A DNA stretch of 64,000 nt from Candidatus Acidiferrum typicum (lineage in GTDB: Bacteria; Acidobacteriota; Terriglobia; Acidiferrales; UBA7541). The stretch's first letter is position 1. Each line of letters starts with the position of its first letter. The notes under the pieces were generated by a model. It saw only the letters and a list, made by a program, of their open reading frames with translations. It did not search any database and was not told where the DNA came from. Where the stretch lies: contig DLMH01000108.1 of assembly GCA_002478115.1 (NCBI GenBank), forward strand, positions 1 through 64,000, given 5' to 3'. Below are positions 37,465 to 45,051 of the stretch, in pieces. The translations under genes and the position numbers were made by a program.

Positions 37465-38157
37465 ATGCCTTTCACCACGCTGACCGATGAAGAAGAAAAA
37501 GAAATGTGGCGGCTGTCGCGTCTCTACTGGAAGGAAGCCCTGCGATGCGAGCGAGCGAAGGCGCATCGCCCAGGATGCGTCATTCTCGGCTCCGCGCTCG
37601 AAACCCTTCTGATCCTCATGATTAATTGTTTCTCGGACGAGGCGGAGCTGACCGGAAGGCTTACGCTGAAAAAGGGGGTGCCAAAGCCCCCATTGGATTG
37701 GCAGCTCGTGGAATTGTTGAGAGTAGCGAGAGCCGCAAAGTGGCTGCCTGCGGCCTTGAACCCGGACGACGACTGGGATAGCAGAAAGGCACGCATCGGT
37801 GACTGTGCCGAGCTGGTTCGTATGGTTAGAAATCTCGCGCACCCGGCGCGCTATTTGAAGGATCATTACCGCAAGAGGGTCACAAAGAAATATCTCCAGA
37901 GGCAGTTCGAACTCGTGCTCCTCTGCCGGGACTGGCTTTCCACTCGCAATAACAAAGCCCTCTTGGAACATATGAAGGCAGAAGGTACTCGCTCACGCTA
38001 TAGCGAGAAGTACCGCCCCGTTTTCGGTGCGGATGTCATTTTGACAAAGGACAGGCACTCTTTCCGCGCTTTCCATCTGCCTTGTTTTTACACTCAAATT
38101 ATGCTTAGGATACGGGCTGCGGAGGCTCTTCTCCCCGACGAGACTTCTTTCGCTTGA
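37465..38157 (+). CDS. HEPN-like hypothetical protein
   Basis: A 230-residue, mostly helical protein starting at ATG 37465. 'GCVILGSALETLLILMINCF' and 'ELVRMVRNLAHPARYLKDHY' resemble the two central helices of HEPN/DUF4145 domains, and R-M-V-R-N-L-A-H fits the R-x4-6-H RNase motif. HEPN proteins are often toxins or RNA-cleaving effectors; no paired antitoxin or nucleotidyltransferase is next to it. A protein-binding helical module remains possible. Confidence 0.5.
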   Translation: MPFTTLTDEEEKEMWRLSRLYWKEALRCERAKAHRPGCVILGSALETLLILMINCFSDEAELTGRLTLKKGVPKPPLDWQLVELLRVARAAKWLPAALNPDDDWDSRKARIGDCAELVRMVRNLAHPARYLKDHYRKRVTKKYLQRQFELVLLCRDWLSTRNNKALLEHMKAEGTRSRYSEKYRPVFGADVILTKDRHSFRAFHLPCFYTQIMLRIRAAEALLPDETSFA

Positions 38158-38191
38158 AAGGAGCCCCACCCTACTGCGGAGGATTTTGACC

Positions 38192-39706
38192 ATGACTCCT
38201 AATCCTAATATCTCTCGCCGCCGGTTTATGCAGGCTGCCGGTGCGGCTTCAGCGGGCCTGGCTCTGGGCCCCTACTGGGGGTTCGGCAAGGCCACCGTCA
38301 TTAAGCCCCTGCGGCGCGACATGGGCCGGATGCATTTTGAGGCGACCACGCTCGGCCTGGGTGGACAAGCGTCGCTGCAATGGACGCCAGCGGACGTCGA
38401 TCCGGTCAAGATCATTTTGAAAGCGTTCGATTTGGGCATCAACTATTTTGATACCTCTAACGCGTACGGCCCAAGCCAGATGAATTTCGGTAAAGCCTTT
38501 CGGAACCTCCATTTGACGCCCGGTCAGACGGGATATGACGAACGGCGTCGTCGCGAGATCTTCCTGACCAGCAAGACCATGCTGCGTTGGGGAAAGGGTG
38601 GATATGCGAAAGAGAACTTGCGAAGCTTCAGCGACGGCGAGCAAAGTTTTCACGCCATCGATGACCTGAAACGCACCCTGACGCAAGTCTTCGGCGATGG
38701 AAGGGGGGCCTATCCTTCCGGTGCATATCTGGATATGGTTCTTATCCATAATCTGAGCTCCATGGCGGAAGTCGAGGCGGTCTGGGAAGGTTTCGACAAG
38801 CCGGACCCTCGCGCCGAAAACATCGGGACGCTGGCGGCCCTGCTGGATTATCGCGACGGCACTAATCGCACAGGTCTCAACCCCAAAGAGGAGAAGCTGA
38901 TTCGCCACTTGGGATTTTCCGGCCATCATTCACCGCCGGTGATGATCGAAATGATTCAACGGGACGAGGGCAACGTTTTCGATGGCATGCTAGTGTCCAT
39001 CAACGCCAACGACCGGCAGAGCTTCAACATGCAGTACAACATCAATCCGATCGCGGTGGCAAAAGGTATGGGGGTGATCGGCATGAAGGTGTTTGCGGAT
39101 GGCGCCATGTACAGGAAGGAACCCGACCTAGAACCGCACACGGCCCAACACATCGTCCGAACCGTAGGCAGCGACTCGCTACCGAGCCGGCGGTTAGTGG
39201 AATACGCGTTGTCGACACCGGGCATTGGCACGGTCATCATCGGTACGGGGCAAATCTCCGAGGATCCCGAGAGTTGCCAACTGCAACAGAATCTCTCAGC
39301 GGCGCAAATCGCGCCCAAGGGGCTTAGCGCTACCGACCGGGTTGCCATCGAAAAATTGGCTAGCGTGCCGAAGGATGGCAAGACGAACTATTTCCAACTT
39401 CCTAAGCAGGAAATGACGCCTCCCCGGGATGCCTTGGCCAAGCAGGAAATGCGTGCGGGGAAACGCGTAGTCAGCCTGAACTGGCAAATGGCCTATGCCG
39501 GCGACGAACCGATTTCACACTATGAGATCTGGCGGGATCACCAGATGGTGGACCAGGTAGCCTACCAGCCACAGACCAGCAAGAAGCCGTTTGAGTTTGC
39601 CGATGCCGTCAGCGACAAGACTGCTCACACTTATCAAATTGCTACTGTCGACGCGGCGGGTCACAAGGCCTTGACTGAAGAAATCCACGTGGTGTCAGTT
39701 GCCTAG
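38192..39706 (+). CDS. Tat-exported aldo/keto reductase with C-terminal beta domain
   Basis: About 504 residues. The ATG at 38192 has ggagg nine bases upstream. A twin-arginine leader ('ISRRRFMQAAGAASAGLALG') precedes an aldo/keto reductase: 'LGINYFDTSNAYGPSQMNFG' (Asp, Tyr), 'FLTSKTMLRW' (Lys), 'DMVLIHNLSS' (His), and 'IGTVIIGTGQISEDPE' near the NADP site. The last 90 residues ('ISHYEIWRDHQMVDQVAYQP', 'HTYQIATVDAAGHK') look like a fibronectin-III-type module. Tat export fits folding with bound cofactor in the cytoplasm. Confidence 0.85.
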   Translation: MTPNPNISRRRFMQAAGAASAGLALGPYWGFGKATVIKPLRRDMGRMHFEATTLGLGGQASLQWTPADVDPVKIILKAFDLGINYFDTSNAYGPSQMNFGKAFRNLHLTPGQTGYDERRRREIFLTSKTMLRWGKGGYAKENLRSFSDGEQSFHAIDDLKRTLTQVFGDGRGAYPSGAYLDMVLIHNLSSMAEVEAVWEGFDKPDPRAENIGTLAALLDYRDGTNRTGLNPKEEKLIRHLGFSGHHSPPVMIEMIQRDEGNVFDGMLVSINANDRQSFNMQYNINPIAVAKGMGVIGMKVFADGAMYRKEPDLEPHTAQHIVRTVGSDSLPSRRLVEYALSTPGIGTVIIGTGQISEDPESCQLQQNLSAAQIAPKGLSATDRVAIEKLASVPKDGKTNYFQLPKQEMTPPRDALAKQEMRAGKRVVSLNWQMAYAGDEPISHYEIWRDHQMVDQVAYQPQTSKKPFEFADAVSDKTAHTYQIATVDAAGHKALTEEIHVVSVA

Positions 39707-39987
39707 CAGGCGGGTGGCGGAGAAATAGCGTGTCGCTTGAGGCTGGGCTGTTCCGCGATCCAGACGGCAAAGAGCAAATCCCATTCCCACCATATCTCCG
39801 GAAAGATGAGCTGTGCGCCGCGCTCGTGAAAGGCTTTCCACCGCCTGTGCAGGTGTGCGGGAAGAGTGCAGTAGTCGGCGAGCGGATTCTGGCGTCGAAG
39901 ACACAAGGCCACAGCTCGCGAGAGATCGCCTCAATCCTCGGGCTCCGCAGCATAGCCTCGTTTCACTGTCCGTTTTCGCCACTGGAG
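39707..39987. other. gene fragment interrupted by the IS3 element
   Basis: One frame ends with 'ILASKTQGHSSREIASILGL', which resembles the helix-turn-helix of LuxR-type regulators and stops at the insertion sequence boundary. Too short to call a gene. It may be the remnant of a gene cut by the insertion. Confidence 0.3.
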
Positions 39988-40043
39988 TGAACCCTTGAAC
40001 TGACACACAAAAATGGGGCACAGTTTCCGGGAAAGGAACCACA

Positions 40044-40385
40044 GTGAAGAGAAAGCGATACTCCCGGAGATTTCAGCGAATGGCTGTCGCACGCATGGAG
40101 ACTTGTGAAGACGTCGGTGAGTTAGCGCGAGAACTCGGGGTGCGACCGAGGTGCCTCTACAAGTGGCGCAGGAAGCTGGAGATGGTTGAACCAGGACAAG
40201 AAGCGTCGCGGCCCAGCACGCACGCATCTGCTCACCGCAAGGAAATCCATCGCTTGAAGCAGCTTTTGGCAGAGAAGACCCTGGAGGTGGATTTTTTCAA
40301 AGGTGCCTTGCAAAAAATCGAGGCTCGACGCCAGCGCAACAGCGGCTCTGGCGAAATGGCATCTACGACCAGATCCGAGAAGTGA
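40044..40385 (+). CDS. IS3-family OrfA (helix-turn-helix protein)
   Basis: 113 residues from GTG 40044 (aaaggaacc upstream). A helix-turn-helix ('YSRRFQRMAVARMETCEDVG', 'ELARELGVRPRCLYKWRRKL') is followed by a leucine-zipper-like helix ('EIHRLKQLLAEKTLEVDFFK'). It binds the element ends and forms the N-terminal part of the fused transposase. A6 at 40312-40317 lies inside the gene and orfB is in the -1 frame, so a frameshifted OrfAB is expected. Confidence 0.88.
   Translation: MKRKRYSRRFQRMAVARMETCEDVGELARELGVRPRCLYKWRRKLEMVEPGQEASRPSTHASAHRKEIHRLKQLLAEKTLEVDFFKGALQKIEARRQRNSGSGEMASTTRSEK
40312..40317 (+). promoter_or_regulatory. candidate -1 programmed frameshift site
   Basis: A6 run. In the -1 frame the text from here is open and reads '...RNGIYDQIREVMSLQG', which is the typical IS3 OrfB N-terminus, before joining the orfB start at 40382-40385. 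This fits synthesis of OrfAB by slippage on the A run. Confidence 0.6.
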
Positions 40386-41350
40386 TGTCATTGCAAGGCA
40401 GCCTGAGTATCGAGCGTATGTGTCAGATGGTGCCGGTCAGCCGCCGGGGCTTTTACCGGTCGCTGAAGGAACAGCAACCCGTTGAGGAAGAGATGGAAGT
40501 GCGATCTGCGATCCAACAAATTGCCTTGGAGCATCGCCGCCGTTACGGCTATCGACGAATTACGGCGGAGCTGCACCGCCAGGGCATGCAAGTGAACCAC
40601 AAGAGGGTGGCGCGGATCATGCGAGAAGATAACCTGCTGGGGATGCAGCCGGAGCGGTTCGTGGTCACAACCAATTCGAATCACAAGCTGGAGATATATC
40701 TCAACTTAGCCAGTCGTATGAAATTGACGAGCATCAATCAGCTCTGGGTGGCCGACATAACGTACATCCGGCTGAAAGCCGAGTTTGTCTATTTAGCGGT
40801 GATCCTCGATGGGTTCTCTCGCAAAGTGGTGGGCTGGGCACTGGATCGAACTTTGGCAATTCGACTGACGATCGGGGCGCTGGAGCAAGCCATCGAGAGA
40901 CGACACCCGGAACCTGGCCTGGTGCATCACTCGGATCGAGGATTACAATACGCCTCGGAAGAATACGTGAAAGTCCTTGAGAACAACCGCGTGATTCCGA
41001 GCATGAGCCGGCCAGCAAATCCGTATGACAACGCGAGCTGTGAAAGCTTCATGAAGACACTGAAGCGGGAAGAAATCTACGCCAACAACTACGACGACCT
41101 GGAACATTTGCGAGCAAATATCGAAGAGTTCATCGAGCAGTATTACAATCGGCTGCGCTTGCACTCGGCGCTGGGCTATCGACCTCCCGAAGAGTTCGAG
41201 CAACAGATCGAGGCGTCAGGTTCGGCCGAATCTCGAAGCGCAACGATGGTGTTCTTTGAGAACAAGGAGAACAACAAAAAGATTTCTAAAGGGCTGCTGG
41301 GGAAGGAGACTCAAATGCCGTCCCCTTCCCCAGACCCCTTCTCCTGCTAG
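40385..41350 (+). CDS. IS3-family OrfB transposase (DDE)
   Basis: About 321 residues from ATG 40385 (or GTG 40382), overlapping the orfA stop. Integrase core with the DDE residues in 'LWVADITYIRLKAEF' (Asp), 'LVHHSDRGLQYASEEYV' (Asp) and 'NASCESFMKTLKREEIY' (Glu); HTH-21-type N-terminus 'HRRRYGYRRITAELHRQGMQ'. A basic/proline-rich C-terminal tail is longer than usual. All catalytic residues are present, so the element could be active. Confidence 0.92.
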   Translation: MSLQGSLSIERMCQMVPVSRRGFYRSLKEQQPVEEEMEVRSAIQQIALEHRRRYGYRRITAELHRQGMQVNHKRVARIMREDNLLGMQPERFVVTTNSNHKLEIYLNLASRMKLTSINQLWVADITYIRLKAEFVYLAVILDGFSRKVVGWALDRTLAIRLTIGALEQAIERRHPEPGLVHHSDRGLQYASEEYVKVLENNRVIPSMSRPANPYDNASCESFMKTLKREEIYANNYDDLEHLRANIEEFIEQYYNRLRLHSALGYRPPEEFEQQIEASGSAESRSATMVFFENKENNKKISKGLLGKETQMPSPSPDPFSC

Positions 41351-41418
41351 GAGATGCAAGAACACTTTTACGAAAGCGGAAGCTGTGTCCAAAAAAACTG
41401 TGCCAGCTTAGGGGTTCA

Positions 41419-42696
41419 CCCCACCACCACTCGTCCCACTAGCGGCCAGTGAGACTTTCCGTCGTTTGTCCTCCCAAAGACTCTTCTTCTTTGCCTTCAG
41501 GCCCTTAGTGGACACCGAGAACTGGCAATGTCGAACTGTCGGAGCTTTACAAGTACATAAAACTCTTTGGCGCCTGGCTCTACCGATACTTCCCCAGGCA
41601 CCAACTGAACAAAAGGATTTTGCTTTTCCTGGCAAAGAACCACGACCTACAAGGTTTTGGCCTGCACCGTTCTTCTTACTCACCAATGGGGGATCTCGGG
41701 TATCCGACCGAGACAATTGCAGAAGCTTGGTATGTCCATCCATCGGAACACTGGTCGGGCGAGCAATGGCGGGTGACCCGCGAGCTCAATCACATTCCTT
41801 CCTACAAGCCGGAAAATGGCTTCCTAATCCGAAACGACGGTTCCCTAGACCGTTGTAGCCGATCGGGGTAGTACACGTGCTTTGGAAGCAGACGCTCTAG
41901 CGATTGATGACCACCTGGTTTGAACCTAGGCATTCCGATTTCATTTCGCAACTACAAGCCTTCGGTCCATAGCCGAACGCTCTACCCAAAGTTCCAATTG
42001 ATTGTGGTGTGTGTGGTCTCAGTCGTTCTGGAGTGTCCTCACCTCCGTCCACACCTTCCTCTGCGATCAAAAAGCTCTAGTCTGTATCTATATGAAAAAC
42101 CCCCCTTTTACCGTCTGATTGTCCGCTTTTACGGTCAGCACTCACTTTTTCACCACTGATTATTCCCACTACGGTAAACATCGGAAACTTGTCCGAATCT
42201 ATGAAGACAAGAAGGCGCGATCAGGTGAGAAGATGGAAAAGAGAAGGAAACGGCTCTTGCCCTTGCTGGTCAGTTGTGCCGAATTTTCGGTGTCCGTCTG
42301 CGCACCCACCGGCGTGAAATCTCAAACCACAAAAGGGCCACATGCTTGCAAAGCACCGGAGCCCTTTCTAATAGCTCCTTCCTCTCTCGTGGTTTCCAAT
42401 GTTTTCAATAATTTGGGGAATCTGCTTTTCGCTCAACGCCAACCCCAATGCAATGAAAACGATTGATTTTTGCACAGTTCGTGCACAGTAAACGGCGCAA
42501 CTCGCGATGACTTGAGTGACCGATGTTCCTACCTTCATAGCAGTTTAGACAATCGTTGTTGCTTCTGATGTTTCGTGATATCACACTTCATGTACGAGGC
42601 ACTGCACGAAGTAATCACAACAACGAACTAACGGGCTCCGAATCCGAATTCGCGTTGCGCGAAGGTTCGGTAATCACTTTGCAGGAGGCTCCAAGA
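41419..42696. other. long gap right of the IS element
   Basis: No confident gene. An open stretch at about 41514-41871 reads '...LFGAWLYRYFPRHQLNKRIL...' and 'YPTETIAEAWYVHPSEHWSG' but matches no family I know and may be a remnant. On the minus strand 41880-42010 shows tRNA-like pieces (see findings). A 7-bp inverted repeat aaagggc/gcccttt sits at 42332-42338 and 42361-42367. The last 150 bases should contain the promoter of the QueC-like operon. Confidence 0.4.
41837..41855 (+). repeat. hairpin repeat, right copy (candidate attachment site)
   Basis: Exact 19-base copy of 2469-2487 in the same orientation, 39.4 kb away. The palindromic part is slightly shorter here because the first stem base differs. 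Confidence 0.5.
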
Positions 42697-43089
42697 ATGG
42701 GAAGTACGAGCTCTGGCAAATTCAATGACTATCCGCCCTCGGGTGAGAAGAAAGGCGGATCAGGCGGTCCTAAAGGAGGAGCAGGAGGCGACCGGTGCGC
42801 ACAGGATCTGTCAAACCTGCAATTGGAGGAAGTTGGCAGATCAATGTATTTCCAGGCCCATTCGTCCGTGCCGGGCCCGGGTACTGCGATTATTCTCCGG
42901 GGCACGCTGATAGGTCCTAGATTGTCCATCGATACTCAGAACGGAGAGAGCATAGGGTTTCTACCCACAGCGTATAACTACCTCGTAGTTTGTATGAAAA
43001 AAGGATTCACTTATTCAGGCGAGGTAACAATTTCATCTCAAAAGCCAATTCCCTCCGTTCGTATCAACCTCCGACACGCGGCACCATGA
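42697..43089 (+). CDS. small MGSTS-type protein of the QueC-like operon
   Basis: 130 residues. The ATG at 42697 has aggagg eight bases upstream. N-terminus MGSTSSGKFNDYPPSG, then a glycine/lysine-rich flexible stretch to about residue 31 and a C-terminal beta-rich domain ('MYFQAHSSVPGPGTAIILRG', 'YNYLVVCMKKGFTYSGEVTI'). I recognise no named family. The opening M-G-[ST]-[ST]-S followed by a Gly/Pro-rich tail resembles, from memory, the N-termini of proteins encoded with QueC-like enzymes in Qat and type IV CBASS. It is therefore a candidate acceptor or partner of the QueC-like enzyme two genes downstream. Its stop overlaps the next start by four bases. Confidence 0.75.
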   Translation: MGSTSSGKFNDYPPSGEKKGGSGGPKGGAGGDRCAQDLSNLQLEEVGRSMYFQAHSSVPGPGTAIILRGTLIGPRLSIDTQNGESIGFLPTAYNYLVVCMKKGFTYSGEVTISSQKPIPSVRINLRHAAP

Positions 43090-44426
43090 CAGCCTGTAGA
43101 CCATGTTTGATCGGGCAGGTATTTGTGGACTTTATCGAATGTCCTGGCTCAGAACCAATGATGCGACTCGGCGGAATTATGCATGCTGCTCGCGCGCTTT
43201 GGGCGATGGGTGTGACTTTTGGTTTCGCGTATACCGCACCCGATTACCTCAGACAAGACGCGGAAGATTCCGCCGTGCGGTACGGCGCATCACATGTCCG
43301 ACAGATCGGGACTATATCGAGGTGCCCGAACGTAGTGATCGTTGGGGAGGGCAAAGAGACCGGGTCTCAGCGATATGAATATCTACTTCGAGCGCAATCT
43401 AAATGTGAATTTCATCCGCAAGCCCTCAAACAGATTATCCGCGCAAACGATTTCACGGACTTCCTCATCTTTCCCGGAGGATTCCACTTGCCTCCGGTCC
43501 TTGACGAACTCAATCCAACGAGAGCGGACGTGTTTGCAGACATCAACTTCATTTCATCAGAACTTCAAGATCTCTCAGCGCTTCGTCGCAAGTTTGCCTC
43601 GCTGATTCTGTCCACATCATCGGAACTCTTCCTAAAGGTGTTTGGCGGGGACCCTGGGCGTGCGAGCAGAGAACTTGGTTCATACGCGGACTCGATTCTT
43701 CTGAAAGAAAACAGGGGAGGATCCCGACTATTTCGTTCGGGCACAAGCGAGTCGCTTGGCACACCTGCTCAAGTTCGTCCTGTTCTTCACTCTGTAGGAG
43801 TCGGTGATTGCTTTAATTCCGTCTTTGTTGCGCAGCGTCGATCTCAAGGTGACAAAATTGCACTGGCTTACGCCTCATTTGCCGCAGCCGAGTATGCCTC
43901 TTACTTCGACGACCCGACCCTTAAACAGTCGGTCGCGGCAGTTCTGGATGTCAGCCCAGAAGACATTCAGCATTTGGGCGGGGTCGAGTTGCCATGGGAA
44001 GCCCGCCGGAACATAAGCGTGTATCTTGCGGCACCAGATTTCGATCACGTGGATACGACGCCGCTGGATGCACTGGCCGAGGCTCTCACGTACCACAATT
44101 TCTCCTCAAGGCGACCAGTACGAGAGCATGGACAAGCGCGAACGGACTCCTCGAAAGCCGAGAAACTTCAGCTAGCCGAAGCTGACCTAGACCTTCTTGG
44201 GATCTGTGATGTTTTAGTCGCTGTCTTGCTATATGACGATCCAGGAACATTCATCGAGATTGGCGTCGCGCTTGACAAGATGATGCCCGTGATTGTTTTC
44301 GATCCATTTGGTAGAGCGAAGAACTTAATGTTGACTGAACTACCGGTTCTTGTTTCATCTGACCTCGATAAAGTGGTAACGGAAGTCTTCGTCCAAGCCG
44401 CAAAGATCATTAATGAGAAACCATAA
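43086..44426 (+). CDS. PfkB-type kinase / nucleoside 2-deoxyribosyltransferase fusion
   Basis: 446 residues from ATG 43086 (ATGA overlap). Residues 1-300 are a ribokinase-fold domain: 'GQVFVDFIECPGSEPMMRLG' then GIMHAARALWAMG as the substrate side, and the anion-hole/base motif 'SVGVGDCFNSVFVA' with Asp241. Residues 308-440 are a nucleoside 2-deoxyribosyltransferase-like domain: 'ISVYLAAPDFDHVD', 'ADLDLLGICDVLVAVLLYDD', then PGTFIEIGVALDKMMPVIVF with the probable nucleophile Glu391. Together they could phosphorylate and exchange or cleave a (deoxy)nucleoside. I know of no standard housekeeping protein with this order. Ends 14 bases inside the QueC-like gene. Confidence 0.8.
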   Translation: MTACRPCLIGQVFVDFIECPGSEPMMRLGGIMHAARALWAMGVTFGFAYTAPDYLRQDAEDSAVRYGASHVRQIGTISRCPNVVIVGEGKETGSQRYEYLLRAQSKCEFHPQALKQIIRANDFTDFLIFPGGFHLPPVLDELNPTRADVFADINFISSELQDLSALRRKFASLILSTSSELFLKVFGGDPGRASRELGSYADSILLKENRGGSRLFRSGTSESLGTPAQVRPVLHSVGVGDCFNSVFVAQRRSQGDKIALAYASFAAAEYASYFDDPTLKQSVAAVLDVSPEDIQHLGGVELPWEARRNISVYLAAPDFDHVDTTPLDALAEALTYHNFSSRRPVREHGQARTDSSKAEKLQLAEADLDLLGICDVLVAVLLYDDPGTFIEIGVALDKMMPVIVFDPFGRAKNLMLTELPVLVSSDLDKVVTEVFVQAAKIINEKP

Positions 44427-45051
44427 GGAAGCGCTGCTCCTGTGTTCCGTCGGCCTCGATTCGACAACGCTAGCCTTCTGGCTCGTCCGCGAGGGCATCC
44501 CCTTTGTTCCCCTTTTCATAGACTACGGGCAACATTGCGCTGCTACCGAACTAGCGACTGCCGAGGCCGTATTGCCGCTCTCGGTCCGCTCTGATCTCAG
44601 GACAATCAATGTCTCAGACGTGTACAAGGGGTCCTCCAGCAGGCTAATCTCTGAGGCCGATCTTTGGAGTGAGGCGGTCGAGGACAATGACCTCTATTTT
44701 CCATACAGGAATATTCTGTTTTTGAGCATTGCGTCAGCATGCGCGCAGGCGCAGGGGATCAACGCCGTCTACTCGGCGTTCATAAACAGCAACCACGCTA
44801 AGGAAATCGACTGCTCGGCCGAGTTCTTTCACCGGCTAGGCACGCTGCTCGCGCAGTATGGATCTGTCGAAATTCGGATGCCTTTCAGGGATTTTTCAAA
44901 GCGGCGTGTAGCTGAACTTGCGGTTGAATTAGGTGTTCCAATCGGAACCACCTATTCGTGCCAGGCATCTTCCTGTATTCCTTGTGGCGCCTGTCCGAAC
45001 TGCGTAGAACGGCTAGCCGCTCTGCGCTCTCTTGGAGGAAATGATGTCTAG
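44413..45051 (+). CDS. QueC-like 7-cyano-7-deazaguanine synthase homologue
   Basis: 212 residues. P-loop of the PP-ATPase type 'LLCSVGLDSTTLAFWLV' (classic QueC has SGGxDS; here Ser12-Val13-Gly14), 'PLFIDYGQ', 'DLYFPYRNILFLSIASACAQ', 'AFINSNHAKEIDCSAEFFHR', and a zinc site with Cys183, 188, 191, 194 and 197 ('CIPCGACPNC'). In preQ0 synthesis QueC ligates ammonia to 7-carboxy-7-deazaguanine using ATP. No queD, queE or queF is nearby, and the operon partners point to a defence-type variant that uses the deazaguanine chemistry on another acceptor. Overlaps both neighbours. Confidence 0.88.
   Translation: MRNHKEALLLCSVGLDSTTLAFWLVREGIPFVPLFIDYGQHCAATELATAEAVLPLSVRSDLRTINVSDVYKGSSSRLISEADLWSEAVEDNDLYFPYRNILFLSIASACAQAQGINAVYSAFINSNHAKEIDCSAEFFHRLGTLLAQYGSVEIRMPFRDFSKRRVAELAVELGVPIGTTYSCQASSCIPCGACPNCVERLAALRSLGGNDV

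Larger units (their letters stand above)
39988..41418 (+). mobile_element. IS3-family insertion sequence, complete
   Basis: About 1431 bases. The left end TGAACCCTTGAACTGACACA (39988-40007) and the reverse complement of the right end (41399-41418) match at 16 of 20 positions and begin with TGA as in this family. It encodes overlapping orfA and orfB. I see no clear target duplication in the flanks, which suggests an older insertion or later rearrangement. Confidence 0.88.

Noticed and set aside
39988..41418. Target-site duplication for the IS3 element
   Set aside because: The bases flanking the two ends (ggag on the left, cccc on the right) do not match.
44413..45051. Calling the QueC-like gene part of ordinary queuosine synthesis
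   Set aside because: No queD, queE, queF or folE gene is nearby and all partners are nucleoside or DNA-base enzymes.
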